In this document: piece after piece, positions 25,801 to 31,938 of the stretch
Layout of the letters: every line of letters begins with the position of its first letter
Numbering within the stretch: position 1 is the first letter of the stretch
NCBI GenBank assembly: GCA_050012495.1
Contig: JBEKHB010000057.1
Span: 1 to 33,811 of the forward strand
Reading direction: 5' to 3'
Length of the DNA stretch: 33,811 nucleotides
Origin: BOG-1155 sp050012495
Lineage (GTDB): Bacteria; Desulfobacterota; Syntrophorhabdia; Syntrophorhabdales; WCHB1-27
Translations under genes and position numbers: made by a program
Notes under the pieces: generated by a model
The model's database searches: none
The model's input: the letters and a program-made list of their open reading frames with translations, nothing else
Told to the model about the DNA's origin: nothing

Positions 25801-25923
25801 CACAGAGCCGGAGAGGAGAAAGAGGACGAAACGCCGGGCAAGGGCATAGGTCTTCCCGGACCCGGCGGAGGCCCGGAGCACGTGAAAATGGGGGAACTTA
25901 AATAGTGTGTCCTCTGGCGGCAC
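22834..25923 (-). CDS. addA: AddA-type UvrD/RecB helicase-nuclease
   Basis: The 1029-residue superfamily 1 helicase has motif I ASAGSGKT (Lys24), motif II with Asp375-Glu376 in LIDEFQDTS, motif III (VGDTKQAIYGFRDAD), and motifs V and VI (VMTVHKAKGLGFPVV; LYVAFTRA). The C-terminal RecB-like nuclease keeps the YKTGR catalytic stretch. With AddB it forms the AddAB exonuclease that processes broken DNA for homologous recombination. GTG 25923 is preceded by GGAGAAAGAAC and gives the expected short N-terminus before motif I. Repeat copy B begins about 70 bp upstream of the start and may overlap its promoter. Confidence 0.93.
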   Translation of the reverse strand: MPPEDTLFKFPHFHVLRASAGSGKTYALARRFVLFLLSGSVPRNKLNNLLAITFSNNAAREMKERILLFLKQLYLGDREVAADFSRDLALTSPALKARAGEVIEAVLSRYSDFQVKTIDSFMTTVFKASAIDFGYNPDFEILMSNESLMGHAFDLFLRKVREGTEEGGLMNEVVDIIVENTTGDAPYPWEATGAILHEIEGIYRKVASCGKPVSRADYSAATEAAKRNIRSSIEEMERLITASKLTRNKSSSYGNLLKDAEAGRFADLFERGMKTPPVCKPEGVEEQEACCRVMEEWERLRLHIASLTRLFACSYYTPYLRTFEAFSAILERVKRDEGRIFIEDVNKRLAEYLESDIVPDLYFRLGEAIFHYLIDEFQDTSPIQWRNLLPLIENSLSQGGSLFVVGDTKQAIYGFRDADYRIMRGVEAQNPFPSAHQRVEELHTNYRSDGAVIAFSEEVFQRMLPTLPAYRKAGEESGLLTYKQAARKGREHRGFVETCMLRRDDREVPEKERVAGLLASLRERGYRYSDVAILAPRNDDVVKVTAWLNEKGVPFVSYSSLDIRRRKITGEIISLLTFLDSPLDNLSFATFILGDTLRTVLEKHGIKVDTQALHDMCFRNRLARSRPLYKVFQEEMSTVWDGYFDLLFRLSGYLPLYDLVVEIYRVFDVFSLHGLEEAALARILEVVKDLEAKGGSTLRRFLQFAPLPGGDETDWNIDIPFGIDAVKVMTVHKAKGLGFPVVILLLYGQRNKGFRYIVQEDEESVTLLRLKKGMLRADDTLQKRYQEEETKVMVARLNSLYVAFTRAGAELYVIGVKGEKDSFPFALFPDAVSSCSGTPPEVSAGEAKNADGSVEGLHHALALEAPPPSVEPLRFEERKRGELVHKILSLIDYADGDVGVRLDEIIRAMQAEAGADAVPDSLKSSIAAFLRGESIAGWYERRPGRVVMKEQELADNQGRLFRVDRVIVDPDAVTVIEYKTGRAGVDEERHAAQMANYLGIMGEVYKGRRIEGIIAYVDAKVVRPVTGRA

Positions 25924-25991
25924 GTTCTTTCTCCGAAGCCTATATCATAGCAAAAACGCAGCAAAAAATCGCCCCGCGCCGGGACAATGGG

Positions 25992-26154
25992 CTCTTCAGC
26001 ACGCATTTTTCACCGACCGTCTCGGCGCCCCTCTTTCTGATTCCCTTCTCTTGCAAGCCTTTCCGAAGGGGGGTTTACGATTGTGTACGAAAGTTTACGG
26101 TTTTAGGGGGGGGGAAGAGAATTATAAATTGTGAATTTTGAATGAACGGCCACG
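25992..26154 (+). repeat. ~165 bp dispersed repeat, copy B
   Basis: The partner of 64-237 in opposite orientation. The identical 50-nt core is 26054-26103. Within it, three consecutive 10-base words each carry TACG at the same offset (starting near 26073). The core is followed by a G-rich run and AT-rich tract as in copy A. It lies upstream of addA on the other strand. Confidence 0.85.
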
Positions 26155-26299
26155 AGCGACGGAGCAGGGCGTTACACCGCCGCCGGACGCACCCGAAGGG
26201 CGTGGGTCGAAGTTCAATTGTCAAAGAGCGACGCGGCCTCTGGGATCGCCCGAAACCGGCTGGCACGGGATTTTCTCTTTTTTCGGCTCTCCTGTCAAA

Positions 26300-26365
26300 G
26301 TGACAAGGAGGGGCGACAACCAGGGGTGAGAAGGAGAGATGACAACCAGGAGTGACAAGAGGCAT
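26300..26365. repeat. 26-bp tandem repeat, about 2.5 units
   Basis: Units start at 26300, 26326 and 26352 with GTGACAAG / GTGAGAAG / GTGACAAG. The first two share GACAACCAGG near their ends. No gene is evident between 25924 and 26545; besides this repeat and copy B I see only GC-rich filler there. Confidence 0.75.
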
Positions 26366-26545
26366 ATTTTTCGCTTTCTGAAAACATGACGCGGCCCACG
26401 CCCTTGCGGCCACAGGCGGGCGCGACCCTGCAAGGCGCTACATACGAGATAGCCTTTTTCGGATGAATCCTGTATGATGTAGTGACTAGGGGCATGGTGC
26501 GCGGGTCGAAGGTACATGCTCACACAAACTATCAGGAGGGGAGCT

Positions 26546-26851
26546 ATGATTTACCTGGTTGTCTCCGTACGCGTGAAGGCAGGCAAGCTGCCCGAGTTCC
26601 TTCAATTATTCGGATCGGTCGCACCTCTCGTAAGAAAGGAGAAGGGCTGCGTCCAGTATGTGGCCGCAACGGATTTCGACAGCGGCCTGCCGCCGCAGGT
26701 CTTCGATAAGGACGTGGTCACGATCCTCGAAAAGTGGGAGAGCATCGAGGCGCTCCGGAACCATCTTGCCGCTCCCCACATGGCGCCATTCTTTGAAAAG
26801 GAAAAGGGTCTGACGGATGGCAGCTCCATCAAGATCCTGACAGAGGCATAG
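26546..26851 (+). CDS. ABM-domain protein (YgiN-like quinol monooxygenase family)
   Basis: The 101-residue protein is a typical single ABM ferredoxin-like domain: YLVVSVRVKAGKLPEFLQLF, EKGCVQYVAA, then VVTILEKWESIEALRNHLAAPHMAPFFE. Members act as cofactor-independent monooxygenases on quinols or antibiotics, or as heme-degrading or signalling dimers; no specific substrate can be read here. The His in HLAAPHM is a common conserved position. ATG 26546 is chosen because AGGAGGGGAGC precedes it; an ATG at 26516 has no ribosome site. It is monocistronic and ends at a strong hairpin. Confidence 0.85.
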   Translation: MIYLVVSVRVKAGKLPEFLQLFGSVAPLVRKEKGCVQYVAATDFDSGLPPQVFDKDVVTILEKWESIEALRNHLAAPHMAPFFEKEKGLTDGSSIKILTEA

Positions 26852-26870
26852 CATTCCGCAACAGGCGCGA

Positions 26871-26890
26871 GCGGGGCCTTTCGGCCCCGC
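26871..26890 (+). terminator. terminator of the ABM gene
   Basis: A perfect 8-bp GC stem GCGGGGCC / GGCCCCGC with a TTTC loop lies 20 bp past the stop. It is followed by CCTTCG rather than a T run. It is also 22 bp beyond the end of the convergent PEP-CTERM gene and may serve both. Confidence 0.6.
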
Positions 26891-26912
26891 CCTTCGCATG
26901 GGAGGTCTTTGC

Positions 26913-27833
26913 CTACAGTTTGAAACGTCTCCTCAGGACGGCAAGGCCCGCAAGACCCGGCCCGAAAAGGAGCAGGGCAGCAGGTACGGGTACCGGGCTG
27001 GCAACCCGCTCCACGGTCAGGCTGTAGAGGGTGAAAACCGACCGAGATGTACTGCTGTCCGTGGGGAGGACCAGCCTCGCGTACCCTCTCGCCGAGGAGA
27101 GCGCACTGCCGTTCTCTTTGGTGGCCACTATATCGGTGGATGTACCGGTGGAGTTATGAACGATCTCGTCCATAGACAGGACCGCTTCACCGCCGTCAAT
27201 ACCGGTGGCGATCACGTACTGGTTAAGGTTGCCCGTGTTCACCCCGTCCTGCTGGAGCAGAGTCAGAAGGGAGACGCCCGTGTAGGTGTTGCTATTGCCG
27301 GAGCTTGCAGGAACCGTCACCGTGGTATAACCCACTGGGAAGTTGGAAGAGTTGTACAGGGTGGTGGTGACGCCACTGCCCTGGATAGTGAACGAGGGCG
27401 AGTACTGGGAGGTGCCCGCCGGCATGGTGGTGTGGACGACGTTAATGTTCGCCAGGTTGTGGAGCGTCTGGCCGTTACCGCTTATGGTGTACCCGGTGCT
27501 GTTGTTGCCCGAGATGTTTATCGTCGCATTGCCGACCGTGATCTCGCCTACCGAGAAGGTCGCCTTCGCGCCGCTCGACGACGTCGCGACTATGTAGTCC
27601 TGATTGGCGTACATGTCACTATACGGCGTTCCGTTGTTTATGTAGATTGCCTCATGACTAACAGTATCAAAGAGGTCCGAGAGAGTGCCTGTGTAACTTT
27701 GCGAGCCTGTTAAAGCGGTGGATCCGGCGGCTGACAAATCCCCCGTCACCGTGTATGCCAGAACGGGTCCGGTCGACGCAAAGAGCGTTATCACTGCCGC
27801 AAGAGCAATAAAAACACAAAGATGCTTTTTCAT
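26913..27833 (-). CDS. PEP-CTERM secreted protein with sulfite-oxidase-fold-like segment
   Basis: The 306-residue protein has an N-terminal signal peptide (about 1-26) and ends with a PEP-CTERM sorting signal: VPVPAALLLFGPGLAGLAVLRRR (proline-rich word, membrane helix, arginines). Such proteins are processed by exosortase and placed at the cell surface, often with exopolysaccharide. The mature part is Thr/Ser/Asn-rich. Residues about 190-235 (YTGVSLLTLLQQDGV...VIATGIDGGEAVLSMDEI) resemble the core of the molybdopterin-binding oxidoreductase (SUOX-like) fold without an obvious cofactor cysteine, so it may be a structural relative only. ATG 27833 follows AAGGAGACGTACG. The upstream region carries an inverted repeat and, further up, one of the three shared promoters. 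Confidence 0.8.
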   Translation of the reverse strand: MKKHLCVFIALAAVITLFASTGPVLAYTVTGDLSAAGSTALTGSQSYTGTLSDLFDTVSHEAIYINNGTPYSDMYANQDYIVATSSSGAKATFSVGEITVGNATINISGNNSTGYTISGNGQTLHNLANINVVHTTMPAGTSQYSPSFTIQGSGVTTTLYNSSNFPVGYTTVTVPASSGNSNTYTGVSLLTLLQQDGVNTGNLNQYVIATGIDGGEAVLSMDEIVHNSTGTSTDIVATKENGSALSSARGYARLVLPTDSSTSRSVFTLYSLTVERVASPVPVPAALLLFGPGLAGLAVLRRRFKL

Positions 27834-27912
27834 CGTACGTCTCCTTTTCCGCGGAGGATTGCGTATAAATGCACCCCGCAATGCAAACGATAAAAGATGA
27901 TACTAGTCCATT

Positions 27913-27947
27913 GTAAGAGACTATTCTCGTAATCGACTGTCTCTTAC
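27913..27947. other. inverted repeat upstream of the PEP-CTERM gene
   Basis: GTAAGAGAC (27913-27921) and GTCTCTTAC (27939-27947) are perfect 9-bp arms around 17 bases. It lies 80-115 bp upstream of ATG 27833 and overlaps the stop of the orphan frame. It could be an operator or a leader hairpin. Confidence 0.55.
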
Positions 27948-28148
27948 GCCGCTCCATCCGGTCGCTGCCACCTTGTTCTCGACACCACCTCCTTCTTTGG
28001 AAGCCGCATTGTCCCACACCACCTCAACCTTGGGGCCTCCGAATTCCCACTCGACCGGTATACAGTTTTTAACCGTGACCTGCGCGCGGCCGCGGCCTTC
28101 TTCCGACCCATGCGAATAACCTCCGTGCCTCGATCTACCGGGGCAGCG
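27921..28148 (-). pseudogene. orphan 75-codon open frame without a start codon
   Basis: Between an in-frame TAA at 28149-28151 and TAG at 27921-27923, this minus-strand frame is open for 75 codons with protein-like content (for example VTVKNCIPVEWEFGGPKVEVV). No ATG, GTG or TTG occurs where it could start the recognisable part. I do not recognise the family. It may be the 3' end of a deleted gene lying directly behind shared promoter site 1, or chance. Confidence 0.3.
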
Positions 28149-28173
28149 TTATTACTGACCGACTATTACGAAC

Positions 28174-28203
28174 GTTATATACACATGAATATAACAAGGT
28201 CAA
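28174..28203 (-). promoter_or_regulatory. shared promoter/operator site 1
   Basis: On the minus strand, TTGACC (28203-28198) is followed after 16 bases by TATATA (28181-28176). The perfect inverted repeat GTTATAT-N8-ATATAAC (28174-28195) fills the spacer and overlaps the -10. The same arrangement occurs at 31255-31286 and, with one degenerate arm, at 31440-31471. It fires towards the orphan frame and the PEP-CTERM gene. Confidence 0.65.
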
Positions 28204-28379
28204 GCTTTTTTTACATGCCGGCGAGTGAATCCGGATGGAGTACCCCACTCACGACCCGAGGTGACCCGCAAGCCCCGTGCCCCGACGTAAGCCAAGAGTA
28301 AAAGAAAAAGGGTACGGGGCAGGGCAAACGCATTTGGAAATCATGTTGCTAAGTGCTTGTAATAACAAGGGATTATATT

Positions 28380-28399
28380 TCTAGACTTTTCTGTCTAGA
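28380..28399. promoter_or_regulatory. palindrome TCTAGAC-N6-GTCTAGA
   Basis: Perfect 7-bp arms around six bases lie in an AT-rich stretch 47 bp before the small frame at 28446. The size and symmetry suit a repressor operator, or a small hairpin. No regulator is adjacent. Confidence 0.35.
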
Positions 28400-28445
28400 T
28401 ATGCTATCCATCTAATATCAGTGACTTTATCAGATGGAGGCAGGC

Positions 28446-28652
28446 ATGGGAAATTCCATCAGGGACTGCTTCTCCGGTCTCACCGAGCCGCGCGAGTCGA
28501 ACATGCGGCATCAGTTTGAGCCAGCTTGCATGTATAGGACCGTGAATGGGGACAATGCGGGGATACTTCTTCAGGAGGCGTTTCGCACACGCCTCGCCCC
28601 GAGATGGGAGGATCCGTTGTCCATGATCCAAAAGACGTGTCTTGCCTGGTGA
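28446..28652 (+). pseudogene. possible ISAs1-like transposase N-terminal remnant
   Basis: The frame from ATG 28446 encodes 68 residues. The first 35 (SIRDCFSGLTEPRES, then a His and a GDNAG segment) recall the N-terminal region of ISAs1-family transposases (F..L.DPR...H...GAD). The rest does not match, and no terminal inverted repeats were found. If real, it is a decayed fragment. An ATG at 28434 is in the same frame. Confidence 0.2.
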
Positions 28653-28670
28653 AGTAGTAGATGGTTTCTC

Positions 28671-28696
28671 GGGAGGGAGGCTTATCCTCCCCCCCC
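28671..28696 (-). terminator. hairpin downstream of the aldehyde dehydrogenase gene
   Basis: GGGAGGGAGG (28671-28680) can pair with the CCTCCCCCC run at 28686-28696 around CTTAT, 46 bp past the ALDH stop codon. No T tract follows on the minus strand. Confidence 0.4.
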
Positions 28697-28741
28697 GCTT
28701 CTCCGTGTCGATAGTATCGTCCGTGCACACCGCCATTTTCG

Positions 28742-30223
28742 CTATTTCAGCAAGCCGTACCAGGGCCTGTCAGGTTGGCCGATCAGGTCGACATAGATGT
28801 GCTTCGTGAGGGTATACTCTTCGAGCGCCATTGTGGATGCGTCTTTGCCCCACCCCGATTCCTTGCAACCGCCCCATGGGGTTTCGCAAGAGATGCAGAG
28901 GTGCTCGTTCACCCACACCGTGCCGGCCTTGATCCTGCCGGCTATGACTAGTCCGGCCCTTACGTCTTTGGTCCATACGGAGCCGGATAGACCAAACCTG
29001 GTGTCATTGGCAAGGGCCACAGCCTCATCTATGGTCGCGAAACGGGCAAGCCCGACCACCGGACCGAACATCTCGTCCCTCATGAAGGTCATGTCATTGG
29101 AGCAGTCGCCGAAAACGGTAGGAGCCACAAAATACCCATCTCTGGTCTCAGGTGTGTCGGGTCGATTACCGCCCAGGAGTAGCTTGGCCCCCGATTTCTT
29201 GGCTTCGGCGATATACCATTCAACCTTGTCTCTATGTTCCCTGTAGGCGAGCGGACCCATTACGGTCTCCATCTTCGTGGGATCGCCAACCCGTACCGTC
29301 TTTGCCGCCGCAACAAACTTCTTTGCAAATGCATCGTAGAGTGACTCGTGGATGTAGAACCGGCTTGCCGCCGCGCAGACCTGTCCCGAGTTGAAGAAAG
29401 CGCCCCAGACGGCGCCCTCCACCGCCGAGTCGATGTCCGCGTCGGCCAGCACGATAAAAGGATTTTTTCCTCCGAGCTCAAGACCGACGGGCTTGAGGGT
29501 TTCACTCGCAAGGCTCATGATCCTCTTGCCGGTAATCGAGTCACCGGTGAACCCTATCTTGGCAACGTCGGGATGCCGCACGATAGCCTCTCCGACCGTG
29601 CTTCCGGGCCCGGTGATAACGTTTACGACCCCGGCGGGAATGCCAGCCTTCATGGCGAGATCACCTATTCTGAGGGCGGTCAGCGGAGCGATGGAAGGTG
29701 GCTTCACCACGCAGGTGTTGCCCGTTACCACCGCAGCTCCCATTTTCCACACCACCATCAGAGCGGGAAAGTTCCAGGGCGTGATCAGGCCGACAACCCC
29801 AAGCGGCTCGTGGACGGTCATTGAAGCACACCATGGGCCTACAGGCAGCGTTTCTCCGGTCATTCCTCTGGCAACACCGGCAAAGTACTCGAAGTGCTCT
29901 GCGCACTGCGGTATGTCCATACCGAGGGTTTTTCGTAATGGTGAACCCTGTTCCATGGTTTCCAGTTCCGCCAGTTCTTGCAGATTGTCCCGAATAAGCT
30001 GAGAGAGTCTCAGCAGGGCTTTCGAGCGCTCGGCCATGGGCTTCCCCGCCCAGTCCGGGCCTGCCGTGAGCGCTGCATCTACTGCTTTGTCCACATCCTC
30101 CGGCCCGCACTTAGGGACCGACGCAAAGGGCTTCCCGTTCGCGGGGTTTGTGACCTCCATGCGCTCTCCCTTCACTGCTTCACACCATTCGCCACCTATG
30201 AGCACCTTATACTCCCTTGCCAT
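28742..30223 (-). CDS. NAD(P)-dependent aldehyde dehydrogenase
   Basis: The 493-residue enzyme of the ALDH superfamily oxidises an aldehyde to its acid. The NAD-binding ITPWNFPALM block, the general-base Glu in LELGGKNP, and the catalytic Cys283 in GQVCAAASR are all present, as is the C-terminal MALEEYTLTKHIYV region. Length and motifs fit betaine-aldehyde/aromatic-aldehyde type enzymes, but specificity cannot be assigned. AAGGAGG precedes ATG 30223. It follows the SDR gene by 91 bp on the same strand, and the pair is likely transcribed from promoter site 2, suggesting alcohol-to-aldehyde-to-acid or related steps. Confidence 0.93.
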   Translation of the reverse strand: MAREYKVLIGGEWCEAVKGERMEVTNPANGKPFASVPKCGPEDVDKAVDAALTAGPDWAGKPMAERSKALLRLSQLIRDNLQELAELETMEQGSPLRKTLGMDIPQCAEHFEYFAGVARGMTGETLPVGPWCASMTVHEPLGVVGLITPWNFPALMVVWKMGAAVVTGNTCVVKPPSIAPLTALRIGDLAMKAGIPAGVVNVITGPGSTVGEAIVRHPDVAKIGFTGDSITGKRIMSLASETLKPVGLELGGKNPFIVLADADIDSAVEGAVWGAFFNSGQVCAAASRFYIHESLYDAFAKKFVAAAKTVRVGDPTKMETVMGPLAYREHRDKVEWYIAEAKKSGAKLLLGGNRPDTPETRDGYFVAPTVFGDCSNDMTFMRDEMFGPVVGLARFATIDEAVALANDTRFGLSGSVWTKDVRAGLVIAGRIKAGTVWVNEHLCISCETPWGGCKESGWGKDASTMALEEYTLTKHIYVDLIGQPDRPWYGLLK

Positions 30224-30314
30224 AATTCTGCCTCCTTTGCTGGTATTTGTTCACACGGCACATAATCCGCTCAACCCCGCCGCAGCTCGGGTGTGCATAA
30301 CGGCACAAGCGACT

Positions 30315-31070
30315 CTAGTGCATCGTACCGCCGCCGTCGACTAAGAGGGTCTGGCCCGTCACAAAGAGCCCGTCGGAAGCAAAGAAGAGGATCACCTGTG
30401 CGATGTCTAAAGGCAGTCCCGCTCTTCCCAGGGGGATCATCCCGGCGGCCATATCGATTGCCTCTTCCGGCATCGAATCCTGCATCGGCGTCAGCGTGAG
30501 GCCCGGCGCGACACAATTAACCCGTATGTGGTAACTTGCCAGTTCCCTGGCGAGCACCCTTGTCAGGGCCATAATGCCCGCTTCGGACGCGCAATAGGGT
30601 GCCGAACCAAATGTCGGCACCAAGGCGCTCGTCGAGCTGAGGTTGATGATCGACCCGCCTTTTTGTGCCATCATGTGGGGCATCACGGCCTTTGCACAGT
30701 TGAATTGGCCCTTCAGATTGACCGCAAGAACGCCGTCCCACTCGTCGTCATCGATTTCCAGCGTCGGCATGTGCCAAGAGGCGGTTTTTGTGGAAGCAAT
30801 GCCGGCATTGTTCACTAGGATGTCTATGCGACCGTACCTGTCCTTGACCTGTTTGGCCATCTTGTTGACCGCAACGAAGTTCGACACGTCTGCCACTATG
30901 GAGATGGAATCGAAACCCAATGCAGCTATATAATTATTCATTTCTTCGATCGAATCAGGTCTGCGTCCCACCAACACCACTCTTGCTCCTGCCCTTGCGA
31001 ATTCGACGGCTGTAGCCCTTCCTATTCCTTTGCCGGCCCCCGTAATGATTGCGACCTTTCCTGTTAACAT
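30315..31070 (-). CDS. short-chain dehydrogenase/reductase with Lys-to-Glu active-site change
   Basis: The 251-residue classical SDR has the cofactor motif TGAGKGIG (10-17), NNAG (87-90), Asn118, Ser146 and Tyr159. The expected YxxxK lysine is Glu163 (YCASE). That lysine normally lowers the tyrosine pKa and binds the nicotinamide ribose, so the enzyme may be impaired or use a different mechanism. The rest of the fold, including the C-terminal LLVDGGGT, is intact with no other decay. ATG 31070 is preceded by AAGGAG; the frame is open to 31205, but that extension lacks a ribosome site. It is the first gene of the SDR-ALDH operon, about 185 bp downstream of promoter site 2. Confidence 0.9.
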   Translation of the reverse strand: MLTGKVAIITGAGKGIGRATAVEFARAGARVVLVGRRPDSIEEMNNYIAALGFDSISIVADVSNFVAVNKMAKQVKDRYGRIDILVNNAGIASTKTASWHMPTLEIDDDEWDGVLAVNLKGQFNCAKAVMPHMMAQKGGSIINLSSTSALVPTFGSAPYCASEAGIMALTRVLARELASYHIRVNCVAPGLTLTPMQDSMPEEAIDMAAGMIPLGRAGLPLDIAQVILFFASDGLFVTGQTLLVDGGGTMH

Positions 31071-31254
31071 ACGTCTCTCCTTATGATTTGAGCCTACTTC
31101 ATCGTTCTTCACACTCAATATCGTGTGGAATCGAACGATTCGTTCGTCCAGAAGGATCATTCCTGACCTTGGATGCACCCGGTCGCTCATGGTTCTTCTT
31201 CGCAACGAGCTATAACGCCCAAAGCCACCACAGAACTACGACCTCCCGTGTAAC

Positions 31255-31286
31255 GTTATATACCATGATATATAACCATGCGTCAA
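31255..31286 (-). promoter_or_regulatory. shared promoter/operator site 2
   Basis: On the minus strand, TTGACG (31286-31281) and TATATA (31262-31257) are separated by 18 bases. GTTATAT-N8-ATATAAC (31255-31276) begins four bases after the -35 and ends over the -10, followed by CGTTA. It should drive and regulate the SDR-ALDH operon. Confidence 0.7.
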
Positions 31287-31361
31287 GCACATTCCACACG
31301 AGCAATGAGCATTGCGGAGAAGTATTTTAAAGAGCAGATGAAGTCCGACGAGTTCAAATGA
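31278..31361 (+). pseudogene. 27-codon relic, possibly of an antitoxin-like gene
   Basis: ATG 31278 opens a short frame containing IAEKYFKEQMKSDEF, which looks like the N-terminus of XRE/HigA-type antitoxins, and stops at 31359-31361. A second frame starts at ATG 31358 (ATGA overlap) and runs 49 codons to 31506 with no recognisable domain. Both could be chance. Together with 31507-31938, where I see no gene, they make up the non-coding side of the divergent region. Confidence 0.25.
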
Positions 31362-31439
31362 GCGCCAAAGAAAATGCGACCGCTCACAGCAAGGACACGT
31401 TTCCAGATGCGTTTGCCCTGGGGTACGGGGAAAAAGTGC

Positions 31440-31471
31440 TTGACTTTTCGTTAGGCACGATGCTATATAAC
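31440..31471 (+). promoter_or_regulatory. shared promoter/operator site 3
   Basis: On the plus strand, TTGACT (31440-31445) and TATATA (31464-31469) are separated by 18 bases. The right operator arm ATATAAC (31465-31471) is exact; the left arm is GTTAGGC (31450-31456), matching only GTTA. Spacing, the preceding GTGC and the following CGTTA match site 2. It faces yqeB, 470 bp downstream. Confidence 0.6.
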
Positions 31472-31586
31472 GTTAACGGTGTTGCCGTGAGAAGCTCACG
31501 CTCTTGAACGAACCTGCTATTCTCGGCAAAGCGGTCTTCGGATGCCTCTCCTTAGCCGCTTACGCCTTTGGCCCGTCAGCGAGCGA

Positions 31587-31619
31587 CCGGGAGGACTTGG
31601 CTGCCCCCTTTCCTCCCGG
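31587..31619. other. GC-rich inverted repeat in long leader region
   Basis: CCGGGAGGA (31587-31595) pairs perfectly with TCCTCCCGG (31611-31619) around 15 bases. It sits in the ~430-bp GC-rich segment between promoter site 3 and yqeB, which has no gene I can support. Confidence 0.5.
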
Positions 31620-31938
31620 CCCGCCTCTGACTTCTGAACCGAGGGGAGCGTGCTGCGTCGCAGGGTGTGAGCGACAGCGATGGAGGGAACGCCGGAGCAG
31701 GCGGCGTCGGCGGCTTTGCAGGACCGGGGCAGGAACGCGGCGCATCACCGGAAACCCACAATATGCACTGCCTGCAAGCACGTTTTTTCTGCATCCGCGA
31801 ACTCGCAGGGATACGCACCGGGACGTACGACCACGAAGGCGCCTTTGCGTCCTATTTCACGACGCAGGCCGGAAGGCTTCGCATGACGGGGTAGTCCTGT
31901 TCACCCGGCCATTGAAGTCCGGGCAAAGAGGAAATAAA

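Noticed and set aside
26300..26365. CRISPR array
   Set aside because: Only 2.5 imperfect contiguous units without spacers, so a simple tandem repeat.
28404..28736. 110-codon minus-strand frame downstream of the ALDH gene
   Set aside because: No recognisable domain, no ribosome site, and it includes the probable ALDH hairpin.
31504..31938. N-terminal extension of the yqeB frame
   Set aside because: Low-complexity, unlike the family, and a proper ribosome site stands before GTG 31939.
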